Shown piece by piece: positions 1-9,181 of a DNA stretch of 64,000 nucleotides (position 1 is its first letter; every line of letters begins with the position of its first letter). Source of the stretch: an uncultured Bacteroidia bacterium. GTDB lineage: Bacteria > Bacteroidota > Bacteroidia > Bacteroidales > UBA932. The notes under the pieces are model-generated. The model saw nothing but the letters and a program-made list of their open reading frames with translations. It was not told the DNA's origin and made no database searches. The stretch covers positions 27,429 to 91,428 of the forward strand of contig CACZHP010000007.1 of assembly GCA_902780935.1 (NCBI GenBank), read 5' to 3'. Both the position numbers and the translations under genes were made by a program.

Positions 1-75
1 GGTGCGTTGCCCTGGAGAGGTATGCAGAAGCACATCGTGGATAAGATCATTTCCGTCACAACACCTGAAGAGTGA
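1..75 (+). CDS. C-terminal end of an upstream protein (partial)
   Basis: An open frame enters from the left edge and gives 24 residues (ends KIISVTTPEE) before TGA at 73-75. The stop overlaps the next gene's ATG by one base (TGATG), so the two genes are probably translationally coupled in one operon. Too little is present to assign a family. Confidence 0.55.
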   Translation, partial: GALPWRGMQKHIVDKIISVTTPEE

Positions 76-2126
76 TGAGGAAGCTGGTTTTAACATTGGC
101 TTTGGCGCTGCCGGTGGCAGCGTGGAGCCAGACAGGGGTTGTGGCCGTTCATCCAGAGAATAACTCCGGAAAGCTTCTGACCATGGAGGAAGCCGTTATG
201 GGAATTGGCACAAGACCGGCGGCGGTCAGGGCATTCTGGCTTGACAATGATACCTACGCCACCATGGAAGGCCGCGAGCTGAAGGCTTTCAAAGCCTCAA
301 CCGGAGAAGCGGTCGAGTACAAGGCGGAGAACAGTGGTCCCGCCCGGGGCATGGCCGCCACACGAGGCTCGGTTGTCAGCTCCAAAGGTGTCGCCGCATA
401 CACGAAGGGCCAGAGCCTTTATATAAACGACGGCAGCGAGACCTGTGTGGCCGAGAGCGAGAATAACCAGATCACATACGGCCAGAGCGTCAGCCGCAAC
501 GAGTTCGGCATAAACGGAGGCATATTCTGGTCCCCGTCTGGCGGCAAGCTGGCGTTCTACAGGAAGGATGAGAGTAGAGTGACGGACTTTCCCCTCCTTG
601 ACATCAGCACCCGCACAGGTACTCTGATGAGCATCAAGTACCCCATGAACGGGATGGAGAGCGAGGAGATAAAGCTCGGAATATACGACCTCGCGTCAAA
701 GAGTACCGTATGGTGCGATGTGGACGATTTCGGCTACGACAGGTATCTGTGCGACATCAGCTGGTCCCCCGATGACAAATATGTACTCATCCAAGTCCTC
801 GATCGCTCGCAGAAACACATGAGGCTCAACATGTACCGGGCTTCTGACGGGTCATTCGTCCGCACTGTCCTCACGGAAGATGATCCCCGATATGTGGAGC
901 CTTCGGATCCTGTCCGCTTCCTGAAAGGATCATATTCATTCATCTATAGGACCGACGTCAGGGACGGTTACCGCAACCTCTATCTATGCGATACCCTCGG
1001 CACGGTCAGGCGTCTGACGTCAGTCGATGCGGATGTGGAGTACGTCGGCAACGACGGAACCAATGTCTTCTACACCTCCGCCGAGGTCTCGCCCGTAGAG
1101 AACCACCTGTTCAAGATCAGCGTCACCGGATTGAAGTCGCGCAAAGGAATTGAGTCGGTAGCCAAGGCGAAGTTCGGCAAACCTGTCCGCCTGACTTCGG
1201 ACGAGGGATGGCACAACGTGTCCCTGAATGAGGACTTCAGCAGGTTTATCGATATTTTCAGCAGCTTCAACGTCCCTTCCGTCACTCAGGTCAGGACAAC
1301 GGACGGCAAACTTCTCAGGGAGATCGGCCGGGCTTCGGATCCTCTCACCTCATTCAAGACCGGGAAGGTAATGCTCGGGACTGTGAAAAGCGCGGACGGG
1401 CAGTACGACAACTGGTACAGGCTACTTCTTCCTCCCGATTTCGACTCGTCCAAGAAATATCCCGTCATCCTCTACGTCTATGGCGGCCCGCATTCCCAGC
1501 TTGTCAAGGACAGCTGGCTCGGAAGCATCAGCATGTGGGAACTCCTTATGGCTCAAAGAGGGCATATAGTCTATATCCAGGACGGCAGAGGTACTTCCAA
1601 CAGGGGTGCCGAGTTCGAGAAAGCCATTCACAAGCATTGCGGGCAGAACGAGATGGCGGATCAGATGGTAGGAATAAATATGCTCAAATCACTTCCGTTC
1701 GTAGACTCGGAGAGGATCGGTGTCCACGGATGGAGCTACGGAGGATTCATGACAATATCGCTGATGACCCATTATCCGGAGACATTCAAGGTCGGCGTGG
1801 CAGGCGGACCTGTCATCGACTGGAAATGGTATGAAATCATGTACGGCGAGCGCTACATGGAGACTCAGGAAACCAATCCGGAAGGGTTCAAGGAGACCAG
1901 CCTCATCGAGAACGCCTCGAACCTCAAGGGAAAGCTTCTTATCTGCCAGGGCGCTATCGACAACACGGTGGTGTGGGAGCACAGCCTCAGTTTCGTCCAG
2001 AAGTGTATAGAGAACGGCACGCAGCTCGACTACTTCCCTTACCCCCGTTCCGAGCATAACGTCTTCGGAAGGTGGAGGATCCACCTCATGGACAAAGTCA
2101 CAGATTATTTCGATCTATATCTATAG
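75..2126 (+). CDS. Secreted S9B (DPP-IV / prolyl tripeptidyl peptidase-like) serine peptidase
   Basis: A 683-residue protein with a signal peptide (MRKLVLTLALALPVAAWSQ), a beta-propeller DPPIV_N region to about residue 430, and a C-terminal alpha/beta-hydrolase. The nucleophile Ser554 lies in GWSYGG, with Asp629 (GAIDNT) and His661 (SEHNVFG) completing the triad. The family removes Xaa-Pro di- or tripeptides from peptide N-termini in the periplasm or at the surface, feeding amino-acid scavenging. The SRNEFGI segment looks like the glutamate motif of P. gingivalis PtpA-type enzymes, so tripeptidyl activity is possible (inference). I chose the ATG at 75, which overlaps the upstream stop, over the GTG three bases earlier. 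A second S9B paralogue lies at 32876-35026. Confidence 0.93.
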   Translation: MRKLVLTLALALPVAAWSQTGVVAVHPENNSGKLLTMEEAVMGIGTRPAAVRAFWLDNDTYATMEGRELKAFKASTGEAVEYKAENSGPARGMAATRGSVVSSKGVAAYTKGQSLYINDGSETCVAESENNQITYGQSVSRNEFGINGGIFWSPSGGKLAFYRKDESRVTDFPLLDISTRTGTLMSIKYPMNGMESEEIKLGIYDLASKSTVWCDVDDFGYDRYLCDISWSPDDKYVLIQVLDRSQKHMRLNMYRASDGSFVRTVLTEDDPRYVEPSDPVRFLKGSYSFIYRTDVRDGYRNLYLCDTLGTVRRLTSVDADVEYVGNDGTNVFYTSAEVSPVENHLFKISVTGLKSRKGIESVAKAKFGKPVRLTSDEGWHNVSLNEDFSRFIDIFSSFNVPSVTQVRTTDGKLLREIGRASDPLTSFKTGKVMLGTVKSADGQYDNWYRLLLPPDFDSSKKYPVILYVYGGPHSQLVKDSWLGSISMWELLMAQRGHIVYIQDGRGTSNRGAEFEKAIHKHCGQNEMADQMVGINMLKSLPFVDSERIGVHGWSYGGFMTISLMTHYPETFKVGVAGGPVIDWKWYEIMYGERYMETQETNPEGFKETSLIENASNLKGKLLICQGAIDNTVVWEHSLSFVQKCIENGTQLDYFPYPRSEHNVFGRWRIHLMDKVTDYFDLYL

Positions 2127-2158
2127 TTTTTTTTATTAACCCTTTAATACACACCATT

Positions 2159-2611
2159 ATGGCATTCTCAATCGCAGACATCATCAAGCAGCAGGTCAAT
2201 TCCGCCGCCGGCGGAGTTCAGATTCCCTCAGATCTTCAGAGCAAGGTTCTCGGAGGTCTCTCCGATTCCATCCTCGGCAGCCTCACCCAGACAGCGACCA
2301 GCAGGGGCGGAGTGAACGTCATCACCGACCTCCTCAACGGGAAGACATCAGTTGCCAAGAGCCCTGTCACCTCTCTCGCCGGCAACATCTTCACCAACAG
2401 CGTGCTGAAGAACCTGAATCTCGGCAAGGCCGCCAACGCCTCCCTCCTGGCGTTGATCCCCACTGTCCTCGGTGGAGTCACAAAGCTCTTCAAGGATCAG
2501 AACGGAGACGGCAAGGTTGATATCAATGACGTCATTATCTCCCTCGGTGGCAAGATCGGAGGAGGCGGACTCTTCGGAAGCATCCTCGGAGGTCTATTCA
2601 AGAGGAAATAA
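2159..2611 (+). CDS. Small Gly/Leu-rich protein with an EF-hand-like calcium loop
   Basis: A 150-residue protein with no signal peptide. Its N-terminal half (IADIIKQQVNSAAGG, LGGLSDSILGSL) is amphipathic and helical. A canonical acidic loop DQNGDGKVDINDV near residues 117-129 matches EF-hand or dockerin-type Ca2+ coordination. The tail is rich in Gly-Gly-Leu and ends in FKRK. The start is the ATG that follows an AT-rich leader typical of Bacteroidota; the longer upstream frame overlaps the peptidase. I do not recognise a named family, and the role is unknown. It lies 32 bp after the S9 peptidase on the same strand. Confidence 0.75.
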   Translation: MAFSIADIIKQQVNSAAGGVQIPSDLQSKVLGGLSDSILGSLTQTATSRGGVNVITDLLNGKTSVAKSPVTSLAGNIFTNSVLKNLNLGKAANASLLALIPTVLGGVTKLFKDQNGDGKVDINDVIISLGGKIGGGGLFGSILGGLFKRK

Positions 2612-2615
2612 TTCT

Positions 2616-3518
2616 TTATAAGGGCCTTACGACCTTTATGCCGGAAAGGTTGGAACGCCGGGACACGTATTCTTCTATAGTACGCCCGTCGATTTCAACC
2701 TTTCCGTCGCTTTGCGACGCATGGATGAAACCGACTCGCCCATTCTCTACATAAGCGATCGCTACATGGGCTATGTCAAGGCCATCTACCGTTGAGACAA
2801 AGCAGATTATGTCTCCCGAGCGAATTCCGCCAGCGGCGGATGAGATTCGGGCCTTGGGTATTTGGGTCATAGGAATCTTGTTCAGTTCCTGTTCCACTTC
2901 TTCTATCGACTTCAAGTCCAGCGCGGCACGTGGAATATTGTCAGCGTCCTCGAGCTGTTTGTAGCTTTTGGGATGCGCGGACATGAAACTGATCGGATGG
3001 TCATTAATCTCCCCTCCGAGTTCCATGGTCATGTCATTAAGAGTACCCTCCTGCCTGCGGATCCATTCAGTGGTATAATGGATCCTGTCGGAATAAGAAT
3101 AAGGTGGATCTTTCCGGTAGCGTGTCCGAGCCATGTTGGCGGCGAAGCTCCCGAAAGACGGGGATTCCTCTCCAGTCTCGATGACGGTCCTGGCCAGGTT
3201 CAGGCAGGTCTCCACGAAAATTATACAGTCGGTCTTGGTCAGGTAGATCCTCATCTTCTCAGTTGAGGCATCCTCGTCGAGAGTGCCGGCGATATAAGGA
3301 ACCCCTATGAGTTCTTTGGCCGCAATCACCATCAGATCAGCTGTTTCCATCGGCTCACCAGATATCCTGGCGGAGAGATACTTCTCATGCAATTCGTTTA
3401 GCAGCCTCTGAGCCAACGCCTTGTCCTGAGACGTAGTTATATAATCCTGGGCGCTGGTGAACCATGGATGTATGAGAATGGCAAAAAGCGCCATGAAAAG
3501 AGCGACTGTCCGTTTCAT
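2616..3518 (-). CDS. DUF1460 family protein, N-acetylmuramoyl-L-alanine amidase-like (NlpC/P60 fold)
   Basis: A 300-residue exported protein (signal peptide about residues 1-23, ending TSAQ). The motif KTDCIIFVET places a probable catalytic Cys at 98, and DIAHVAIAY gives His251. A further His at 266 lies in FIHASQS, with SGDIICF just before. This is the DUF1460 Cys-His pattern, in a family linked by structure to cell-wall peptide or amide hydrolysis in the periplasm. Length is normal. It is the last gene of a minus-strand run, 24 bp after the collagen-like lipoprotein, so it may be co-transcribed with that envelope cluster. Confidence 0.85.
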   Translation of the reverse strand: MKRTVALFMALFAILIHPWFTSAQDYITTSQDKALAQRLLNELHEKYLSARISGEPMETADLMVIAAKELIGVPYIAGTLDEDASTEKMRIYLTKTDCIIFVETCLNLARTVIETGEESPSFGSFAANMARTRYRKDPPYSYSDRIHYTTEWIRRQEGTLNDMTMELGGEINDHPISFMSAHPKSYKQLEDADNIPRAALDLKSIEEVEQELNKIPMTQIPKARISSAAGGIRSGDIICFVSTVDGLDIAHVAIAYVENGRVGFIHASQSDGKVEIDGRTIEEYVSRRSNLSGIKVVRPL

Positions 3519-3542
3519 GGCGCCAATATAGTCATTTTCCTT

Positions 3543-6209
3543 CTAATCTGTCACATTACGTTCTTCAGCGTCAATCTCGTGGCCGAAGGCATAAGCTTTG
3601 TCCGCCCCTCTTGTGTATGCGAACTTGCCGGAGAATCCGGCCAACATTATCGACCCATCGACAAAATCAGAGACCGACATGCGGAATCCATCGTACACAT
3701 CCGTCAAATCCAGCGACTTGTACAGATTGAAATTAACCGTACTGTTTACATTTGAGCCATTATATTTGCCGCTGACGGTGAAAGAGGTAATCGGAGACCT
3801 GAATTCTGCCCGCATCGTGGAAGCGGGGAATGAGAACCTTCTCTTGTCAGAGTCCCACTTTCCGGATTCGTTATAAACCGGCGTGTCCTCCAACGCTGAC
3901 AGAGCCGCCGAGGAGAACTCGAGACTGAGTCTGGTATGCCCCGAATCCCATACAAAAGATCCCGTCACGTCATTAGGCATTGAGAAATATGGCGGATTCA
4001 TTACTTCCCGGTCTGTGTCGGATAGTTTCAGACCATAATCCGGCAAAACTTTCCCCGCACCAGGATATGCCTTTCCACTAATACGCTCGAACAACAGGTC
4101 GTAAACCCCCACTTTTGATGGAGAGGCTCCGTCGCCGAATCCCGCGGCGAACCATGTCTCTTTCCCGCCTTTAACCCTGGACCGTGAGACCATCGCGCGG
4201 TGCAAGGTGTACTCGTAATTCCTCTCTCCACAGATATGGTTGATGTCAGAGAGCCAGTCATTCTTCTGATCATCTTTCAACGAGGCCAGGTCACCCGCAA
4301 GACCGCTCACCCTGGACAAGAGTATCTCAACACCCTTGTTCCGGTAGTACCTGAAAACAGATGAATTGACGGAAGGCCAGAATCCCATGTCGCTCTGCGT
4401 ATATGATCCGCCACTGATCTTTTCCCTGCATGAGATGAAATGGACACCCTCAGTAACGCCCTCGACAATCCTGTAGACCAGATAATCCGTACAGGTAGAA
4501 TAGTATCGCAGGGTAGCTCCTTTCGTGACGACTATAAGCCCCACCTGATACGGTACCTTGCACGTCGATGCGATCTTGGACTGGTCTGTCACGGTTGTCG
4601 ACCCGTAGCTGAAGGAGATGGGCTTCACCCCGGAACCAATATTGTCAGGATCGTCCTTGGCGCTCGGAAGCCCTGCCTGCCACTCCGGGAGCTCCTCCCT
4701 GGATAGATACACATACCCTTGGGAATCAGACGTTTTGGTGTATGTCCTTGACCCGGACATATCGGTGAATGTAACCTCACAGTTCGGGATGATCACCGGG
4801 CCGGGGCCTGTCACGATGAAAGCCGCTCCGCCGGAGATGGGATTGACATACTCGTATTCCGTCTTTCCACCCGTTATCTTGCTCAAGGCTATGACAGAGG
4901 CGACATTGTACATCTTGGAGTCCACCCGGTCAAGATAGGCGGTGTCAGAAAGCGCCAGGCCACCGGCGACTCCAACGGCGTTCTCTCCATCGACACCATC
5001 CTTTCCCTTGAGATACTTCCAGAAATCAGCCTGATTCACAGCGGTGGCGGGCCATGTGGGATACTCCTCCACATCGTAAACCCCGTTGCCTGGATTGGCC
5101 AGTCCTGATTCGGACAGGACATCCCGCTTCCAGAGCTCATAGGCGGATAGGCCGTCCACACCATCGGCGCCTGTCAGGTAATAATAGAAATCGGCTTCAG
5201 AATCCTTGTTCTTATCCCACTTCTTGCCAGGATTCTTGGGATCATCGACATTCCCATCGGAGATATATTCTTTCCAAAGTTCATAAGCGGACAATCCGTC
5301 AGCGCCATCCTTTCCTCCGAGATACAGGAAAAAATCCTCGAGATCAACGGCATCCTTGGGCCAGAGGGGGTAATCATCCTGGTCATAAACCCCATTTCCT
5401 GGGTTCTCAAGTCCCTCTTTCGAAAGCACTTCCTTCTTCCAGAGCTCATAGGCGGACATCCCGTCCTCACCCGAAGGCCCGGTCGCGGGCACACCTGTGT
5501 CAGTGTCTCCTACATGCCAGTTTCCGTCATCCCCCACATAAGGTGTATTACCGTTGTCACCATCATCTCCCTTGTCACCTTTATCTCCTTTCTCGCCTTT
5601 AAGATACAAGAAGAAATAGCACATCGAAGTGTCTGACACCGACCATTCCGGATCCCCGTCGCCTTTGATGAACTCAAGCCAGACCCGATAAGCGGACAAT
5701 CCGTCCGCACCATCAGCCCCCGCCGGGCCGGTGGCTGGCACTCCCGTGTCACTGTCTCCTATGAACCAGTCACCATTGTCCCCAATGAACGGGATAAGCC
5801 CGTCATCACCCTTTGGGCCTGTCAGGTACTTGAAGAAATCCTTCTGGGTGTCAGCCTCCGGATCCCATTTTCCTCCTCCCTGGGGAGCGTCGGCATCTCC
5901 CGTAGAGATATACTCTTTCCAAACCTCGTATGCGGTTTTCCCATCATCCCCTTTGTCGCCTTTCTCGCCTTTAAGATATATAAAGTAGTCCGATAAGCCA
6001 GTCCTGGACTGATCCCAGTCCTGGATTGTCCCGTCGGCTACAGCTTTCACCCAGACCTCATACGACGTGAGGCCGTCCCGGCCAGTTATTCCCTGGATTC
6101 CCTGCTCACCCTGCGGACCTTTCGGCAAAGTGACTTCAAGTCTGGTACAGGACAACAGAGCGGCTGCTCCAACGCAGGCAGCGGCCATGATTTTGATAAG
6201 GTTTCTCAT
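3543..6209 (-). CDS. Large modular lipoprotein with collagen-like Gly-X-Y linkers and SAYELWK repeats
   Basis: An 888-residue protein with a lipoprotein signal peptide (lipobox ALLS-Cys21). Residues 31-410 alternate short collagen-like stretches (GPQGEQG, KGEKGDKGDDG, GKDGVDG) with six modules built on the motif (L/T)(S/T)xYEVW/ELWK and closing in DFFxYLxG. Two further modules read P(Y/F)xGDxGxWxxGDxDTGVPATGP, at about 140-161 and 223-244. Residues 411-888 are unique and probably beta-rich. The order suggests a lipid-anchored stalk carrying a C-terminal head on the cell surface (inference). It lies 12 bp downstream of an OmpA-family gene and 24 bp upstream of a DUF1460 gene. No function is known to me. 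Confidence 0.85.
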   Translation of the reverse strand: MRNLIKIMAAACVGAAALLSCTRLEVTLPKGPQGEQGIQGITGRDGLTSYEVWVKAVADGTIQDWDQSRTGLSDYFIYLKGEKGDKGDDGKTAYEVWKEYISTGDADAPQGGGKWDPEADTQKDFFKYLTGPKGDDGLIPFIGDNGDWFIGDSDTGVPATGPAGADGADGLSAYRVWLEFIKGDGDPEWSVSDTSMCYFFLYLKGEKGDKGDKGDDGDNGNTPYVGDDGNWHVGDTDTGVPATGPSGEDGMSAYELWKKEVLSKEGLENPGNGVYDQDDYPLWPKDAVDLEDFFLYLGGKDGADGLSAYELWKEYISDGNVDDPKNPGKKWDKNKDSEADFYYYLTGADGVDGLSAYELWKRDVLSESGLANPGNGVYDVEEYPTWPATAVNQADFWKYLKGKDGVDGENAVGVAGGLALSDTAYLDRVDSKMYNVASVIALSKITGGKTEYEYVNPISGGAAFIVTGPGPVIIPNCEVTFTDMSGSRTYTKTSDSQGYVYLSREELPEWQAGLPSAKDDPDNIGSGVKPISFSYGSTTVTDQSKIASTCKVPYQVGLIVVTKGATLRYYSTCTDYLVYRIVEGVTEGVHFISCREKISGGSYTQSDMGFWPSVNSSVFRYYRNKGVEILLSRVSGLAGDLASLKDDQKNDWLSDINHICGERNYEYTLHRAMVSRSRVKGGKETWFAAGFGDGASPSKVGVYDLLFERISGKAYPGAGKVLPDYGLKLSDTDREVMNPPYFSMPNDVTGSFVWDSGHTRLSLEFSSAALSALEDTPVYNESGKWDSDKRRFSFPASTMRAEFRSPITSFTVSGKYNGSNVNSTVNFNLYKSLDLTDVYDGFRMSVSDFVDGSIMLAGFSGKFAYTRGADKAYAFGHEIDAEERNVTD

Positions 6210-6221
6210 TAGTTTATTGTT

Positions 6222-7400
6222 TTAATTGTTGTTTTTCAAGTATTTCCAAAGCGGTTCCCATGTCACCTGCTCAATGACGACCTTCCGGTCGCCCCGACGG
6301 GTGTTGTCATCAGCCCCAGCGGGCACCAGGGCTGTCCTCTTTCCGAAACCTTTGTGACAAAGCATCGACTCGGGTACCCCCCTCTTCACCAAGGCTTCAA
6401 AGACGGCCTTCGCCCTGGCAGCCGAAAGGCGCTCGTTATAAGAGTCACTACCCTTGGCATCCGTATGGCCGCAGATCATGAACTTCCTGTCCGTAAACTT
6501 CTTGAGGACAGAAGCGACCTCGTCGAGAACAGTCTCGCTTTCTTTTGTGATATCAGCCTTGTCGAAGTCAAACGTGACATTATCCATAAGTTCCGCAAGG
6601 GTTTTCTCGAAAGGAACTTCCTTGTACACTTCCCTGATGGTCTCCACAGGAACTTCTTTCACTACCTCTTTCTCCACTATCTTCTCCACGATCCTCTCCT
6701 GGGGCATGACCTCTTGAGGCTTCTTGCTTTTGCCTCCCAGCCGGAACACAAGGCCGGTGGTTCCAACCGCGAAATTTGCGCCCTTTGAGCCAAGGGAACG
6801 CATGTAATCAGCGCCCACGCGGATTCCCACCCTGTCACCGAGCCATCCCACCAGACCAATTCCGGCAGTTAGGGGGATATAGGATTTCGAATCGACTGTC
6901 ACGCCCTTGTTCCATGCGTCTTCCGCCTTCCATACAGCCTCCTTGGTGATGTCTCCGTCAAAACGCCCGAAATAGAATGTCGGGAAATTCTTCCGGTAAT
7001 AGCTCACCCCAAGCCGCAGATAAGGTTGAAGCCATTCGCTCTTCACGAAAGGACGGATCTGGAGCCCGGGACCCGCAAGGATAGATAGGCCATTCTTCAA
7101 CGCGCCGGAGTCATAGTACCTCGCCAGTCCAAGTGTCCCCTGCACATCGGCGTAAAGCCACTTCTTGATCTCATAAGCGGAATACAAGCTCACCCCGCCA
7201 TAGAGCTGTTTCTCTTCGAGGGTGAACACATAGTCGCCTCCCGGTGTCTGGTGGAAGTCCGTCACCATCGTCCTTGTGTGATTGATCGCGGAACCTCCGA
7301 TCCCGACCTCAACGGAACGGGTCGTTTTTTGGGAATATGCCCGAAGAGGGCATAACAGGATGATGGCCAATGCCATCGGAATCAGATTGTTTTTCATCAT
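6222..7400 (-). CDS. OmpA-family outer membrane protein with peptidoglycan-binding domain
   Basis: A 392-residue protein with a signal peptide (ALAIILLCPLRAYSQ). An N-terminal beta-barrel-like region of about 200 residues is followed by a charged Glu/Lys/Val linker (EKIVEKEVVKEVPVETIREV, about 230-265). A C-terminal OmpA domain follows, with VTFDFDKADI, ICGHTDAKGSDSYNERLSAARA and GKR. The OmpA domain binds diaminopimelate in peptidoglycan, so the protein should tie the outer membrane to the wall. It sits 22 bp after the DUF4493 lipoprotein and 12 bp before the collagen-like lipoprotein, so the three probably form one operon and perhaps one surface structure. Confidence 0.9.
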   Translation of the reverse strand: MMKNNLIPMALAIILLCPLRAYSQKTTRSVEVGIGGSAINHTRTMVTDFHQTPGGDYVFTLEEKQLYGGVSLYSAYEIKKWLYADVQGTLGLARYYDSGALKNGLSILAGPGLQIRPFVKSEWLQPYLRLGVSYYRKNFPTFYFGRFDGDITKEAVWKAEDAWNKGVTVDSKSYIPLTAGIGLVGWLGDRVGIRVGADYMRSLGSKGANFAVGTTGLVFRLGGKSKKPQEVMPQERIVEKIVEKEVVKEVPVETIREVYKEVPFEKTLAELMDNVTFDFDKADITKESETVLDEVASVLKKFTDRKFMICGHTDAKGSDSYNERLSAARAKAVFEALVKRGVPESMLCHKGFGKRTALVPAGADDNTRRGDRKVVIEQVTWEPLWKYLKNNN

Positions 7401-7422
7401 TCAGGTATTTTGATAATGATAG

Positions 7423-8523
7423 TCAATCAAATGAGTAGTCCTTGAGATTCTTTATGGCAGGGATGCCGTAATATGCGGTTTCCAAGTCGCCTTTCAGATA
7501 GACCTTTTTCCCAAGCAACTCAGGATGTTCCACCAGGTTGAGCGCATCCCGCATCGGGCCCTTCGCCAACTGGACGGAGACACAGGCGGACTTCTCCGAG
7601 ACAGAGGACCTCGGAGCGATGGCTATGTTGGTATAGGAATCGAAAGGAGGCTCGAACTTGATACCGTTCTTGCTGGAAGACAGGTCACCTCCTACGATGT
7701 ACCCGCAGACCCAGACTTCTTTCTCCCCCGCGTGATCCTTAACTTGCGCCGCACCGTAGGCGTTGGACTTAATGGTACCCGCCTCCCCCTGACCGGCGGA
7801 TCCTATCTCGATATTCTCTTCAGCCCATCTCCTTAGGGTGTCAACCTTGATCGACAGCTCTCCGCCTTGATCTGACGGCTGCCCCGGAAGTGAAGGGCAA
7901 GTGAGGCCTATCGTGAGAATATCCCTCGCTTCCAGTCTCTTTGTCACCAACAGTGTGGACTTCTCTTTCTCCTTGAGCGTTACCGAAAGGGACCCGGGTT
8001 TGAAAAAACCGGTTCTCCCCTCTGAAGGTCTGTAGGCGAGACTCTCTCCGCCTGACGAGACTTCAATGTACCCGCCAGGATAAGTCTCTTCGAATTCAGG
8101 ATCGATTCGCAGCCGGAGGCCGCAGTTTAGTTGGGAGCAATCCAAGAGAACCCGAGTCAAGGCGCCGGCTTTGACGACGACGACCTGCTCGTCCCCGAAC
8201 TGCGGAGCGTCAAACTCGGGTTTCACGAACTTCCGGGAAACCGCGGTGATCGTGTAAGATCCGGGATTGACGAGCATCCTTTCCGGGGAGTCACCATAAT
8301 GACCGTCATAAAGGGTCTCACCGGCCGAGTTGACTACCTTGAGATAGAAAGCGTCCGTGTCAGGGAAATCCATTGCCCTGGTGATGGTTCCTGGAGAGAA
8401 GTTCCAGGACAAGGATCCCTGGCCCGTGTCTGAAGGCATCTTGTTGCATGAAGATGCGAGCGCTCCGAGAGAGATGATTCCCAAAAGAATGGAACGCGTG
8501 AAGTAATGAGTCAAAGTCTTCAT
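7423..8523 (-). CDS. DUF4493 / DUF6359-type lipoprotein
   Basis: A 366-residue protein with a lipoprotein signal peptide (GALASSC). The N-terminal half (GSLSWNF, DAFYLKVVNSAGETLYDG, VNPGSYTITAVS) resembles DUF4493, an Ig-like family of Bacteroidales surface lipoproteins. The C-terminal part (VWVCGYIVGG, FDSYTNIAIAP, LLGKKVYLKGDLETAYYGIP) resembles DUF6359, an OB-fold-like module often appended to such proteins. It heads the three-gene run with OmpA and the collagen-like lipoprotein. Family names come from pattern memory; the lipoprotein nature is directly visible. Confidence 0.75.
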   Translation of the reverse strand: MKTLTHYFTRSILLGIISLGALASSCNKMPSDTGQGSLSWNFSPGTITRAMDFPDTDAFYLKVVNSAGETLYDGHYGDSPERMLVNPGSYTITAVSRKFVKPEFDAPQFGDEQVVVVKAGALTRVLLDCSQLNCGLRLRIDPEFEETYPGGYIEVSSGGESLAYRPSEGRTGFFKPGSLSVTLKEKEKSTLLVTKRLEARDILTIGLTCPSLPGQPSDQGGELSIKVDTLRRWAEENIEIGSAGQGEAGTIKSNAYGAAQVKDHAGEKEVWVCGYIVGGDLSSSKNGIKFEPPFDSYTNIAIAPRSSVSEKSACVSVQLAKGPMRDALNLVEHPELLGKKVYLKGDLETAYYGIPAIKNLKDYSFD

Positions 8524-8673
8524 AGTTCAGTCAATTTTCTGAAAACATCCGCAACATTGGCGAACTTGACGCGAAACTATTCAGACTAAACGGAAATATT
8601 GAAAAGAAAGGGAAAAAGATAGACTAAAAAAGATGAATTTCCGTTTTCGATGGTTCCTAAGGGCATAAAACAC

Positions 8674-8702
8674 GGAGCAATCGCAGTCACTGCGATCGCT
8701 CC
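8674..8702. terminator. Strong stem-loop in the 8524-8811 gap
   Basis: A 13-bp stem with one mismatch: GGAGCAATCGCAG, loop TCA, CTGCGATCGCTCC. It is the main feature of the gap between the DUF4493 gene and the his remnant, both on the minus strand. There is no clean T-run on either side, so termination is only one option. On the plus strand it is followed by an AT-rich tract (TTAACCTAAACTTAAACT) and an ATG opening a 25-codon ORF (8726-8803). That layout looks like a 5' leader with no gene behind it. Nothing else is seen in the gap. Confidence 0.5.
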
Positions 8703-8811
8703 GCTACTTAACCTAAACTTAAACTATGAAAAACTTCACGTCAAATATACAAATTCTTTTGATAGAAACAATTATTTGGCGCTTTTTTGGGGCTTTTGGA
8801 TAAAAAAAATA

Positions 8812-9096
8812 TCATTTATGCCTCGAAAGGAGCTCTTTTTCCAAGTCTTCCAACCCGATTCCCATCTGCTCATTCAGCACCAGAAGGTGGTAAAGTAGGT
8901 CGGACGCCTCATAGATATATCGTCCCCTGTCTCCCTGGGGCATCTCCTTATGACGCTTCCTGACGACCTTCTCAAGCTTTCCCAGGAAACCCTGCTCCGG
9001 TGCGATGTCGAAGCAAGACTCTGTCCCACGGTGGCATGCGGGACTGTCGCTCTCCTCGTTTAGTCTTCCTTTAGACTGAATGGCCAATCTTATCAT
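8812..9096 (-). pseudogene. Collapsed histidine-operon remnant: hisG start joined to hisIE end
   Basis: A 94-codon ORF made of three recognisable pieces. Residues 1-16 (MIRLAIQSKGRLNEES) match the N-terminus of HisG (Bacteroides type MLRIAVQAKGRLFEET). Residues 18-31 (SPACHRGTESCFD) match the Cys-rich end of HisI. Residues 36-94 match HisE (FLGKLEKVVRKRHKEMPQG, then YIYEASDLLYHLLVL and LEKELLSRH). About 30 residues that normally sit between EMPxG and YEASDL, including the GEEA metal/substrate motif, are missing. No enzyme of the pathway could work from this. The reading frame is nonetheless intact and preceded by a his-type attenuator. It is most likely the scar of a large operon deletion, although a metagenome assembly join cannot be excluded. 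Confidence 0.75.
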
Positions 9097-9104
9097 CTCA
9101 AAAC

Positions 9105-9136
9105 AAAAAAAAGGCTTGCCAAATTCCTGGCAAGCC
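9105..9136 (-). terminator. His-operon attenuator terminator
   Basis: Read on the minus strand, GGCTTGCCA (9136-9128), a 6-nt loop and TGGCAAGCC (9121-9113) form a perfect 9-bp GC-rich stem followed by eight T (9112-9105). This is a textbook intrinsic terminator. It lies between a His-codon leader and the HisG-like start, the position of a transcription attenuator. Confidence 0.85.
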
Positions 9137-9181
9137 GATGTTACACTTCAAATATGGGTACACCATCACTCACCAGACTTA

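Noticed and set aside
3543-6209. The repeats of the collagen-like lipoprotein gene as a CRISPR array
   Set aside because: The repeats are protein-level modules of differing length inside a single open frame, and no cas genes are present. No CRISPR array was seen in the window.
8650-8898. Plus-strand open frame starting before the 8674 hairpin
   Set aside because: It runs through the hairpin and into the his remnant on the opposite strand; composition and content do not look coding.
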